DNA of 64,000 nt from an uncultured Clostridia bacterium (GTDB taxonomy: Bacteria > Bacillota > Clostridia > Peptostreptococcales > Anaerovoracaceae): positions 124,001 through 188,000 of the forward strand of contig CALIYX010000025.1 of NCBI GenBank assembly GCA_938049335.1, read 5' to 3'. The notes below the pieces were generated by a model. That model had not been told where the DNA came from, did not search any database, and worked only from the letters and a program-made list of their open reading frames with translations. The position numbers and the translations under genes are program-made. Shown piece by piece: positions 57,761 through 64,000 of the stretch. Positions within the stretch are counted from its first letter, which is position 1. The number at the start of each line of letters is the position of its first letter.

Positions 57761-57994
57761 ATGGCAGAGAGAAGACATGGTGGCATGAGAAGAAAAAAAG
57801 TATGCCAGTTCTGTGCAGATAAAGCAGAAAAAATTGATTACAAGGATGTAGATAAGCTAAGAAAGTATATTTCTGAGAGAGGCAAGATCCTTCCAAGAAG
57901 AGTGACAGGAACATGCGCACTACATCAGAGAGATATCACAGTTGCAGTTAAGAGAGCAAGAATCGTAGCTCTACTTCCATATGTAGCTGACTAA
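57761..57994 (+). CDS. rpsR: 30S ribosomal protein S18
   Basis: A 77-residue ribosomal protein. The conserved core is R-R-K-K-V-C-Q-F-C near the start and I-S-E-R-G-K-I-L-P-R-R-V-T-G-T-C near the middle, then K-R-A-R-x-V-A-L-L-P-Y. Cysteines in C-Q-F-C and T-G-T-C indicate the zinc-binding form. Last gene of its operon. Confidence 0.97.
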   Translation: MAERRHGGMRRKKVCQFCADKAEKIDYKDVDKLRKYISERGKILPRRVTGTCALHQRDITVAVKRARIVALLPYVAD

Positions 57995-58007
57995 TCCAAG
58001 TAAATCT

Positions 58008-58046
58008 GAGAGTCTAAAGAAGTTAACTTCGTAGGCTCTCTTTTTT
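58008..58046 (+). terminator. Terminator after rpsR
   Basis: Imperfect GAGAGTCTA/TAGGCTCTC stem with an inner GAAG/CTTC hairpin, followed by TTTTTT. Confidence 0.85.
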
Positions 58047-58139
58047 ATGTAATAAATCGTAATTTATGGTATTATTTGGATAGAAGATTATTCAGAATTC
58101 AGGTAAGTATAGTTTAGTTTATAAAAAGGAGGGTCAAAT

Positions 58140-58730
58140 TTGAGAACTGTTGATGAAGAGACAAGAAAATATATAGAAAGTCTAAAAATCAGCGATGTCC
58201 CTTGGAATAGACTGCCAACGATATACGGCAGGGCGACTGATTTTCCTAGGTATCTAGTGACTTTATCTAAAATGGATAGCATGGATGATATAATGCAATG
58301 CGGCGAGGAGTTAGCTATGAATATAGAGCATCAAGGCACTTTGCTACATGCGACGCCATTTGCTATGGTATTTCTTCTAAGGATTTTTAAAAAGGCATAT
58401 GAACAAAGGGATACAAATGATATTGCGAGAAGACTTTTTGATGAACTGCTTGAACTCTTCATGTATATAGCTGAGGCTATAAGTGATGCCTTCCAATGCG
58501 ATCATGCAGATGAATTTCCTCATTTTGCCGACATGCTTAAAGAGGAGTATCTGTGGTCAGAGGAATACGATGAGGAAGAGGATGAACTTAGATATGAGGA
58601 AAATCCTTTCCCAGATGATCTGTTCTACAGTTTCTACTATTATTCTTATAAGGTTCTTCTTTTGTGCGAACCTATAATAGAAAATTTGCAGTCTGAGAAT
58701 GCGAATAAACTACGCTCATTGATACAGTAG
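58140..58730 (+). CDS. Unknown protein resembling HEAT-repeat/immunity-type proteins
   Basis: A 196-residue soluble, acidic protein. It starts at TTG with GGAGGG 6 bases upstream. The segment W-N-R-L-P-T-I-Y-G-R-A-T-D-F-P-R-Y-L (about 22-39) and I-E-H-Q-G-T-L-L-H-A-T-P-F-A-M-V-F-L-L (about 62-80) resemble a pattern seen in small HEAT-like proteins, some of them associated with polymorphic toxins. The C-terminus is strongly acidic (E-E-Y-D-E-E-E-D-E, about 140-148). No toxin gene is adjacent. The family link is from pattern memory only; function unknown. Confidence 0.68.
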   Translation: MRTVDEETRKYIESLKISDVPWNRLPTIYGRATDFPRYLVTLSKMDSMDDIMQCGEELAMNIEHQGTLLHATPFAMVFLLRIFKKAYEQRDTNDIARRLFDELLELFMYIAEAISDAFQCDHADEFPHFADMLKEEYLWSEEYDEEEDELRYEENPFPDDLFYSFYYYSYKVLLLCEPIIENLQSENANKLRSLIQ

Positions 58731-58760
58731 AATCTGCGATATCAAAGCGAATTAAAATAA

Positions 58761-58799
58761 AAAACAGCGAAGCTTGTAAATCCAAATTTCGCTGTTTTT
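58761..58799. terminator. Bidirectional terminator between the unknown gene and alr
   Basis: AAAACAGCGAA/TTCGCTGTTTT stem with T runs on both strands, between convergent genes. Confidence 0.82.
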
Positions 58800-58883
58800 G
58801 TATGTGAATTATCCTAAATATATGAATCGTAATTAGACGATTAGATTGAGATATACAGCTTTATCAAGCATTGATGCCCGATA

Positions 58884-60020
58884 TTAGTCAACATATACCT
58901 TTGGAAGTCTCTGTCCAAAAGCACAGCAGATTTCATAGTTGATTGTTCCTGTTGCATTTGCGATGTCATCAGCTGTAACTGAGTTTACACCGTCTGAACC
59001 CATAACGATTACTTCATCGCCAACCTTTACATTAGGAACTGCTGATACGTCTACCATGCACTGATCCATGCAGATGTTTCCTGCGATTGGGCAAACAACT
59101 CCATTTACAATAACCTTTGCGTTTGCTGAGAATGGTCTTGGATATCCATCTGCATATCCGAGAGCAAGAGTTGCGATTCTTGCAGGTTTTGTTGAAATGT
59201 ACTTACGTCCGTAGCCAACTGAGAAGTTTGCTGGAACATCCTTTAGATGAACTATATTTGCCTTTACTGACATTACAGGCTTGATTGAAAGCTGCGCGCG
59301 TTCAACCTCATCTGATGGGTAGCATCCGTATAGAATGATTCCTGGTCTTACGGCATCAAAGTAAATCTCTGGAAGTTCCATGATCGATGCACTGTTTGCT
59401 AGTGTGCGGAAAGGAATCTTGATGTTAGCCTTTGTTAGAGCTTCGTAGAATGCGTTGTACTTAGCTTCCTGCTCGTGTGAGTATGTCTTATCTGCTGCGT
59501 CAGCTGTAGACATATGTGAGAACATACCCTTAATCTTAAATCCAGGAAGAGCTGCAATCTTGCGAACGTCTTCGATTGCGAAGTCTGTGTCATCTGCTAG
59601 GTATCCGATTCTTCCCATTCCTGTGTCAACGGCGATAAGTCCTGATACAATCTTTCCTGCTGCAACAGCTGCGTCGCTGATAGCCTTAGCGTTTGCTGAG
59701 TCGCATACTACAGGTGTTAGGTCGTGCTCTACGATTACGTCAGCATACATGTCAGGTGTAAGTCCGAGGCAGATGATTTCTTCCTTTGCTCCAGCCTCTC
59801 TAAGTGTTAGAGCTTCCTGAAGAGTTGCGATTGCAAAAGTCTTAACTCCATTCTTTCTTAGAACCTCAGCGCACTTTACTGAGCCGTGTCCATAAGCGTC
59901 GGCTTTGATAACGCCGATTAGGTCTCTACCCTTTGCCTTCTCTTTGATCTGCTTGATATTGTAGTCTAGGTTGCTTAGGTTAACCTCAACCCATGCAGGT
60001 CTAATAGCTTCTTTGTACAT
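58884..60020 (-). CDS. alr: Alanine racemase
   Basis: PLP-dependent interconversion of L- and D-alanine for peptidoglycan, 378 residues. The PLP lysine is in V-I-K-A-D-A-Y-G-H-G (Lys39). The barrel has S-H-M-S-T-A-D near 171. The C-terminal beta domain carries the catalytic tyrosine in S-V-G-Y-G-R-K-Y and M-D-Q-C-M-V-D. It follows purA at 25 bases. In this organism it could also convert D-alanine released by OrtAB to L-alanine (inference). Confidence 0.96.
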   Translation of the reverse strand: MYKEAIRPAWVEVNLSNLDYNIKQIKEKAKGRDLIGVIKADAYGHGSVKCAEVLRKNGVKTFAIATLQEALTLREAGAKEEIICLGLTPDMYADVIVEHDLTPVVCDSANAKAISDAAVAAGKIVSGLIAVDTGMGRIGYLADDTDFAIEDVRKIAALPGFKIKGMFSHMSTADAADKTYSHEQEAKYNAFYEALTKANIKIPFRTLANSASIMELPEIYFDAVRPGIILYGCYPSDEVERAQLSIKPVMSVKANIVHLKDVPANFSVGYGRKYISTKPARIATLALGYADGYPRPFSANAKVIVNGVVCPIAGNICMDQCMVDVSAVPNVKVGDEVIVMGSDGVNSVTADDIANATGTINYEICCAFGQRLPKVYVD

Positions 60021-60045
60021 TTGTTTTTCCTTTCTCCTTGTGAGT

Positions 60046-61335
60046 TTATATGTTTGGTCTTCTCTTTATAAAATCGTTACGGTTTGGACCGTTTGTAACT
60101 ATGGTTATTGGATATCCGATCAAAACTTCTAGCTCGTTAACATAGTTCTGAGCCGCCTTAGGAAGGTCCTCAAAGCAGCGGATTCCGGTTATATCGCACT
60201 TCCAACCTGGAAGAGTCTTTAGTATAGGCTTTGCCCTGTTCAAATCGGTTGTATTTGGGAAGTCGTCGTGCTTAACTCCATCTATTTCGTATCCTACGCA
60301 AACTGGAATCTCATCGAGATAGCCTAGAGGATCTAGAACCGTCAAAGCAACCTCTGTTGTTCCCTGCATCATGCAGCCGTATCTAGTTGCAACAGCATCA
60401 AACCAGCCGACACGCCTTGGTCTTCCTGTTGTAGCACCGAATTCACCTCCGTCACCGCCGCGGCGTCTTAGCTCATCTGCTTCGTCACCGAAGATTTCGC
60501 TGACAAAGGCACCTGCGCCAACTGCTGATGAGTAAGCCTTGCAGACTGTAACTACGCTTTTAATCTCGTAAGGTGGGACGCCAGCGCCTATGCTGCCGAA
60601 ACCTGCTAGAGTTGAGGATGAAGTTACCATAGGATAGATACCGTGGTCTGGATCCTTCATTGCTCCTAGCTGTCCTTCAAGAAGTAGCTGCTTGCCCTCT
60701 GCTAGACTGCGGTGCAGGAAGCTCTCAGTGTTGCGTACATAAGGCTTAATCATGTCTCTATACTCTACAAGCTCTTCGTAAAGCTCCTCTACCTTAAGCT
60801 CTGGCTTACCATATAGGTTCTTTAGAAGTACATTCTTTATTGTGCAGATATTCTCTAGCTTCTCAATCAAAAATTCCTTGTCGTTGAAAAGTTCATTAAC
60901 CTGAAATCCTATCTTAGAATACTTGTCTGAGTAGCAAGGCGCGATACCAGACTTGGTTGAGCCGAAGGACTTTCCTCCAAGTCTTTCCTCCTCGTAGGTA
61001 TCTAGCAAAATGTGATAGGACATCACGATCTGTGCTCTATCAGAAACTAAGAGCTTAGGAGCTGGAACGCCCTGATCTGTTAGGCTCTTTATTTCCTCGA
61101 TGAGCTTAGGAATGTTAAGGGCTACACCATTACCGATTACATTTGTAATGTGGTCATAGAAGACTCCGGACGGTAGCATGTGGAGTGCGAACTTGCCGTA
61201 ATCGTTTTTGATTGTGTGGCCGGCATTGCTTCCGCCCTGAAAACGAATTACTATATCGCTTTCAGCTGCGAGTAGATCTGTGATCTTGCCCTTACCTTCG
61301 TCACCCCAGTTAGCACCAACAATAGCTTTAATCAT
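60046..61335 (-). CDS. purA: Adenylosuccinate synthetase
   Basis: GTP-dependent joining of IMP and aspartate on the way to AMP. 429 residues with the P-loop-like G-A-N-W-G-D-E-G-K-G-K at the N-terminus, G-G-S-N-A-G-H-T-I near residue 38 and the T-T-G-R-P-R-R-V-G-W-F-D segment near 305. The ATG at 61335 is chosen because GGAGGT lies just before it and the conserved domain begins there; the frame extends 8 codons upstream. Follows purB. Confidence 0.96.
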   Translation of the reverse strand: MIKAIVGANWGDEGKGKITDLLAAESDIVIRFQGGSNAGHTIKNDYGKFALHMLPSGVFYDHITNVIGNGVALNIPKLIEEIKSLTDQGVPAPKLLVSDRAQIVMSYHILLDTYEEERLGGKSFGSTKSGIAPCYSDKYSKIGFQVNELFNDKEFLIEKLENICTIKNVLLKNLYGKPELKVEELYEELVEYRDMIKPYVRNTESFLHRSLAEGKQLLLEGQLGAMKDPDHGIYPMVTSSSTLAGFGSIGAGVPPYEIKSVVTVCKAYSSAVGAGAFVSEIFGDEADELRRRGGDGGEFGATTGRPRRVGWFDAVATRYGCMMQGTTEVALTVLDPLGYLDEIPVCVGYEIDGVKHDDFPNTTDLNRAKPILKTLPGWKCDITGIRCFEDLPKAAQNYVNELEVLIGYPITIVTNGPNRNDFIKRRPNI

Positions 61336-61358
61336 AAATACCTCCATGCTTAACAGCA

Positions 61359-62792
61359 TTAAATGTTAATTTTAGCCTCCATGCCGATGATATCAGCATT
61401 TGCGCTAAGAATTGGCTTTATGACCCCGTCCAGAAACTCTTCGGTCTGGACATCTGCCCTACCGATATAATTTTCGGGTTTCAAAACCTTCTGTAAAGCC
61501 TCTTTGGTTATATTGAATAAAGGATCAGCGGCAATTCTATCTAACAAATCGTTAGGCTTGCCTTCCTCCTTGACAACCTTAGCAGCTGCCATGGAGTGAA
61601 CCCTAATTCTCTCGTGAAGTTCCTGTCTATCTCCGCCAGCTTTAACCGCATCCATCATGATATTCTCTGATGCCATGAAAGGTAGCTCTGCCATCAAATG
61701 AGATTTGATAACCTGTGGATAGACAACTAATCCATCTGAGATGTTGATATATAGTTCAAGGATGCTGTCTGTTGCAAGGAAGGACTCGCTTACAGAAATC
61801 CTCTTGTTAGCTGAATCGTCAAGCGTACGCTCAAACCACTGAGTTGCAGCGGTTATCTGAGGGTTCATAGATGTACTCATTACGTAGTTGGCAAGAGAAG
61901 CCATACGCTCTGAACGCATAGGGTTACGCTTGTAGGCCATAGCTGATGAGCCTATTTGGTCCTTCTCAAACGGTTCCTCTACTTCCTTCATGTGCTGAAG
62001 AAGACGAATGTCGTTTGAAAACTTGTGAGCAGACTGTGCAATACCTGCAAGGACGTTTAGCACGCGGCTATCAACCTTACGTGAATATGTCTGACCAGAC
62101 ACTGGATAGCAGGATGAAAATCCCATCTTCTCAGCGATGAGCTGGTCGAGCTTCTTGCACTTCTCGTGGTCTCCAGAGAAAAGCTCTAGGAAGGATGCCT
62201 GAGTACCTGTCGTACCCTTAGATCCGAGAAGCTTAAGTGAATCAAGCACATAGTCTAGGTCCTCAAGGTCTAAAACTAAATCGTTTAGCCAAAGACTTGC
62301 GCGCTTTCCTACAGTAGTTGGCTGAGCAGCCTGATAGTGTGTAAAACCAAGTGTAGGCATTGCCTTATATTCATCTGCAAACTCTGAGAGCTTTGCTATA
62401 GTATTGATAAGCTTCTTTCGGATTAGCTTAAGTCCTTCTGACATGATAATCATATCGGTGTTGTCGCCTACATAGCAAGATGTAGCACCAAGGTGAATAA
62501 TGCCTTTTGCATTAGGGCACTGAAGTCCGTAAGCATAGACATGGCTCATAACATCGTGACGAACTATTTTCTCACGCTCTTTAGCGACATCGTAGTTAAT
62601 ATCGTTTATATGCAATTTTAACTCATCAATCTGAGACTGTGTTATATCAAGGCCGAGCTCCATCTCAGCTTCCGCTAGTGCAACCCAAAGCTTGCGCCAT
62701 GTGCGAAATTTCATCTCAGGTGAAAAGAGATATTTCATCTCATTACTTGGATAACGTTCGGATAATGGACTCGTGTAATTGGTCTCCTGCAT
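61359..62792 (-). CDS. purB: Adenylosuccinate lyase
   Basis: Removes fumarate from SAICAR and from adenylosuccinate. The 477-residue protein belongs to the longer PurB form: H-D-V-M-S-H-V near residue 79, T-S-C-Y-V-G-D-N-T-D near 108 and the signature G-S-S-A-M-A-Y-K-R-N-P-M-R-S-E near 283. First gene of purB-purA-alr, with AGGAGG before the ATG and a good promoter 45 bases upstream. Confidence 0.96.
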   Translation of the reverse strand: MQETNYTSPLSERYPSNEMKYLFSPEMKFRTWRKLWVALAEAEMELGLDITQSQIDELKLHINDINYDVAKEREKIVRHDVMSHVYAYGLQCPNAKGIIHLGATSCYVGDNTDMIIMSEGLKLIRKKLINTIAKLSEFADEYKAMPTLGFTHYQAAQPTTVGKRASLWLNDLVLDLEDLDYVLDSLKLLGSKGTTGTQASFLELFSGDHEKCKKLDQLIAEKMGFSSCYPVSGQTYSRKVDSRVLNVLAGIAQSAHKFSNDIRLLQHMKEVEEPFEKDQIGSSAMAYKRNPMRSERMASLANYVMSTSMNPQITAATQWFERTLDDSANKRISVSESFLATDSILELYINISDGLVVYPQVIKSHLMAELPFMASENIMMDAVKAGGDRQELHERIRVHSMAAAKVVKEEGKPNDLLDRIAADPLFNITKEALQKVLKPENYIGRADVQTEEFLDGVIKPILSANADIIGMEAKINI

Positions 62793-62834
62793 GATTTCCT
62801 CCTATGAAAGCTAACAAATCACTTTTACCTTAGA

Positions 62835-62863
62835 ATTATATCACCATTAGCTCTTTAGTTCAA
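62835..62863 (-). promoter_or_regulatory. purB-purA-alr promoter
   Basis: TTGAAC (62858-62863), a 17-base spacer and an extended TGA-TATAAT (-10 at 62835-62840) on the minus strand. Confidence 0.82.
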
Positions 62864-62994
62864 CATTTCAGAGGGCTTGAAGAGGCTTTAAAAATAAGGA
62901 AATTCACTCAGTTGCTATGTGAAATTTATTACAATTCTTAACAAAAAAACACGATCTTCTTAATTTTAATCGAGAATCATTTAAGGCTTGGGCT

Positions 62995-63008
62995 AGTGTA
63001 TAGACACT
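62995..63008. promoter_or_regulatory. Inverted repeat upstream of the ABC transporter gene
   Basis: AGTGT-ATAG-ACACT lies about 30 bases before a TATAAA -10-like box (63036-63041), where an activator of a response-regulator type could bind. The regulator is not in the window. Apart from this and the purB promoter, the 282-base spacer shows nothing recognisable. Confidence 0.4.
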
Positions 63009-63074
63009 GGGTATTTTTGTTGGTAGAATTTGAGCTATAAAAGCAATTTTGTAAAAATTTTTGAGGAGAAAAAT

Positions 63075-64000
63075 ATGCTAAAACTGGATAAGGTATCAAA
63101 ATTTTATTCGGCTGGCGGCGTTGTTACTTCTGGATTCAGTAAGATAAGCCTAAGCTTTGATGTGGGAGAGTTTGTGGCTATCACTGGAGAAAGCGGAAGC
63201 GGTAAATCAACACTGTTAAATGTAATCTCAGGGCTGGATTCTTACGAAGAAGGCGAGATGTACATTTTTGACCAGCCAACAAGCGGATACGGCAAAGACG
63301 AAATGGAGGCCTACCGCAAGAAGTATATCGGCAACATATTTCAAACCTTTAACCTAATAAATAACTATACAGTTTATCAGAATATAGAGCTCGTTTTGCT
63401 TTTGAGCGGCTATAAAAAGAGCGAGGTAAAAGGCAGAGTCGATGAGCTTATAGAGCGTGTAGGACTAAAGGATTACAGAAATACTAAGGCTTCAAAGCTC
63501 AGCGGAGGACAGAAGCAGCGTGTAGCTATAGCTCGTGCTCTTGCTAAGGAAACTCCAATAATCGTTGCAGACGAGCCTACAGGAAATCTCGACAAGAAGT
63601 CCGCTGAGGGTATAATTGAGCTTTTGGCTAGCCTATCAAAGGATAAGCTTGTCATCATCGTAACTCACAACTATGAGCAGGTTGAGATGTATGCTACGAG
63701 AAAGATTACGATGAGAGATGGAAAGCTTAGCGAGGATAAGCGCTTTGCTAGTCCTATGCTGCTTGAAGCTCAGGAAAAGATGGCAGGACTAAGCGAAATC
63801 AAGGCTTCCATAAGCAAAAAGCAAAATGATTCATCTAAGGGAAATGGCAATATAGAACTAGCAAGGCACGATGGACTTAGATTTGGAAATACGCTTAGAC
63901 TTGGAGTGAGAAATACATTCAGCTTACCAGCAAAGCTAGTCCTTTTACTCTTTGTATTTATCTTCATGTGCACGGGAACGGCTTCGTCGTATGGAACTAT
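63075..64000 (+). CDS. ABC transporter, ATP-binding domain fused to a permease, partial
   Basis: The open frame runs from the ATG (after GAGGAG) to the window edge, 308 codons. Residues 1-215 form an ATPase of the LolD/MacB type: Walker A G-E-S-G-S-G-K-S-T, Q-loop F-Q-T-F-N-L, signature L-S-G-G-Q-K-Q-R, Walker B I-I-V-A-D-E-P-T-G-N-L-D and H-loop V-T-H-N. After a linker, L-R-L-G-V-R-N-T-F-S-L-P-A-K leads into a first membrane helix (about 295-308), so a FtsX-type permease is fused on. Such proteins export or sense peptides and antibiotics or act on cell-wall hydrolases; the substrate is unknown. Confidence 0.86.
   Translation, partial: MLKLDKVSKFYSAGGVVTSGFSKISLSFDVGEFVAITGESGSGKSTLLNVISGLDSYEEGEMYIFDQPTSGYGKDEMEAYRKKYIGNIFQTFNLINNYTVYQNIELVLLLSGYKKSEVKGRVDELIERVGLKDYRNTKASKLSGGQKQRVAIARALAKETPIIVADEPTGNLDKKSAEGIIELLASLSKDKLVIIVTHNYEQVEMYATRKITMRDGKLSEDKRFASPMLLEAQEKMAGLSEIKASISKKQNDSSKGNGNIELARHDGLRFGNTLRLGVRNTFSLPAKLVLLLFVFIFMCTGTASSYGT

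Noticed and set aside
1..64000. tRNA, rRNA, riboswitch or CRISPR elements
   Set aside because: I found no cloverleaf-like segments, rRNA stretches, known aptamer cores or regularly spaced direct repeats by reading; a covariance-model search would settle it.

Overview
The window is the replication-origin region of a low-GC, Gram-positive, anaerobic bacterium of the class Clostridia. Three things point there: the gene order rpmH-dnaA-dnaN-recF-gyrB-gyrA with rnpA, yidD, yidC, jag, mnmE, mnmG, rsmG, parA and parB on the other side; cell-wall-binding type 2 repeats, rubredoxin and LTA-synthase-type proteins; and a complete Stickland-type operon for oxidative ornithine fermentation. An amino-acid-fermenting genus related to Peptostreptococcales/Anaerovoracaceae would fit, but this is inference from gene content. 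Most genes point away from the origin near 37.5 kb: minus strand to its left, plus strand to its right.

Left end (1-11 kb): a partial AlbA_2-domain gene, then the seven-gene operon ord-ortA-ortB-oraS-oraE-mutL-like-orr. It converts L-ornithine through D-ornithine, 2,4-diaminopentanoate and 2-amino-4-oxopentanoate to D-alanine and acetyl-CoA. The operon has a textbook sigma-54 promoter (9429-9446) and an upstream enhancer-binding-protein gene (9630-11021). The same 16-base palindrome lies about 165 bp above that promoter and over the -35 box of the regulator gene, which gives a readable regulatory circuit.

11-20 kb: an ArsR-type regulator with a 20-bp palindrome over its own -10 box, rlmH-walJ, an RNase H gene that looks leaderless, a TetR / MMPL exporter / secreted heptad-repeat protein cluster, a DUF218 protein and aroB. 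20.6-31 kb: a probable ten-gene transcript, parA-parB-gdpP-rplI-dnaB-dnaD-divIC-rnmV-rsmA-LTA synthase, joining segregation, replication, translation and envelope functions. Its DnaD protein carries at its C-terminus what looks like the zinc-binding N-terminal module of a DnaC-type helicase loader without the ATPase. GdpP lacks its usual membrane anchor. A perfect parS site lies inside a 28-bp palindrome that also serves as the rsmG terminator.

31-46 kb: tRNA-modification and membrane-insertion genes, a bipartite oriC (DnaA boxes on both sides of dnaA), dnaA, dnaN, recF, gyrB and gyrA. 46-57 kb: an anti-sigma/sigma pair without a visible antagonist, proC, lipid and envelope genes, a PucR-type regulator, rubredoxin, a DUF2148 protein, a nucleotidyltransferase and a large surface protein (CAP domain plus three CWB2 repeats). 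57-64 kb: rpsF-ssb-rpsR, an orphan HEAT-like protein, purB-purA-alr, and an ABC transporter gene that runs off the end. I found no rRNA, tRNA, CRISPR array or intact insertion sequence. The only possible mobile-element trace is a pair of IS3-like ends inside a long hairpin at 48.2 kb.
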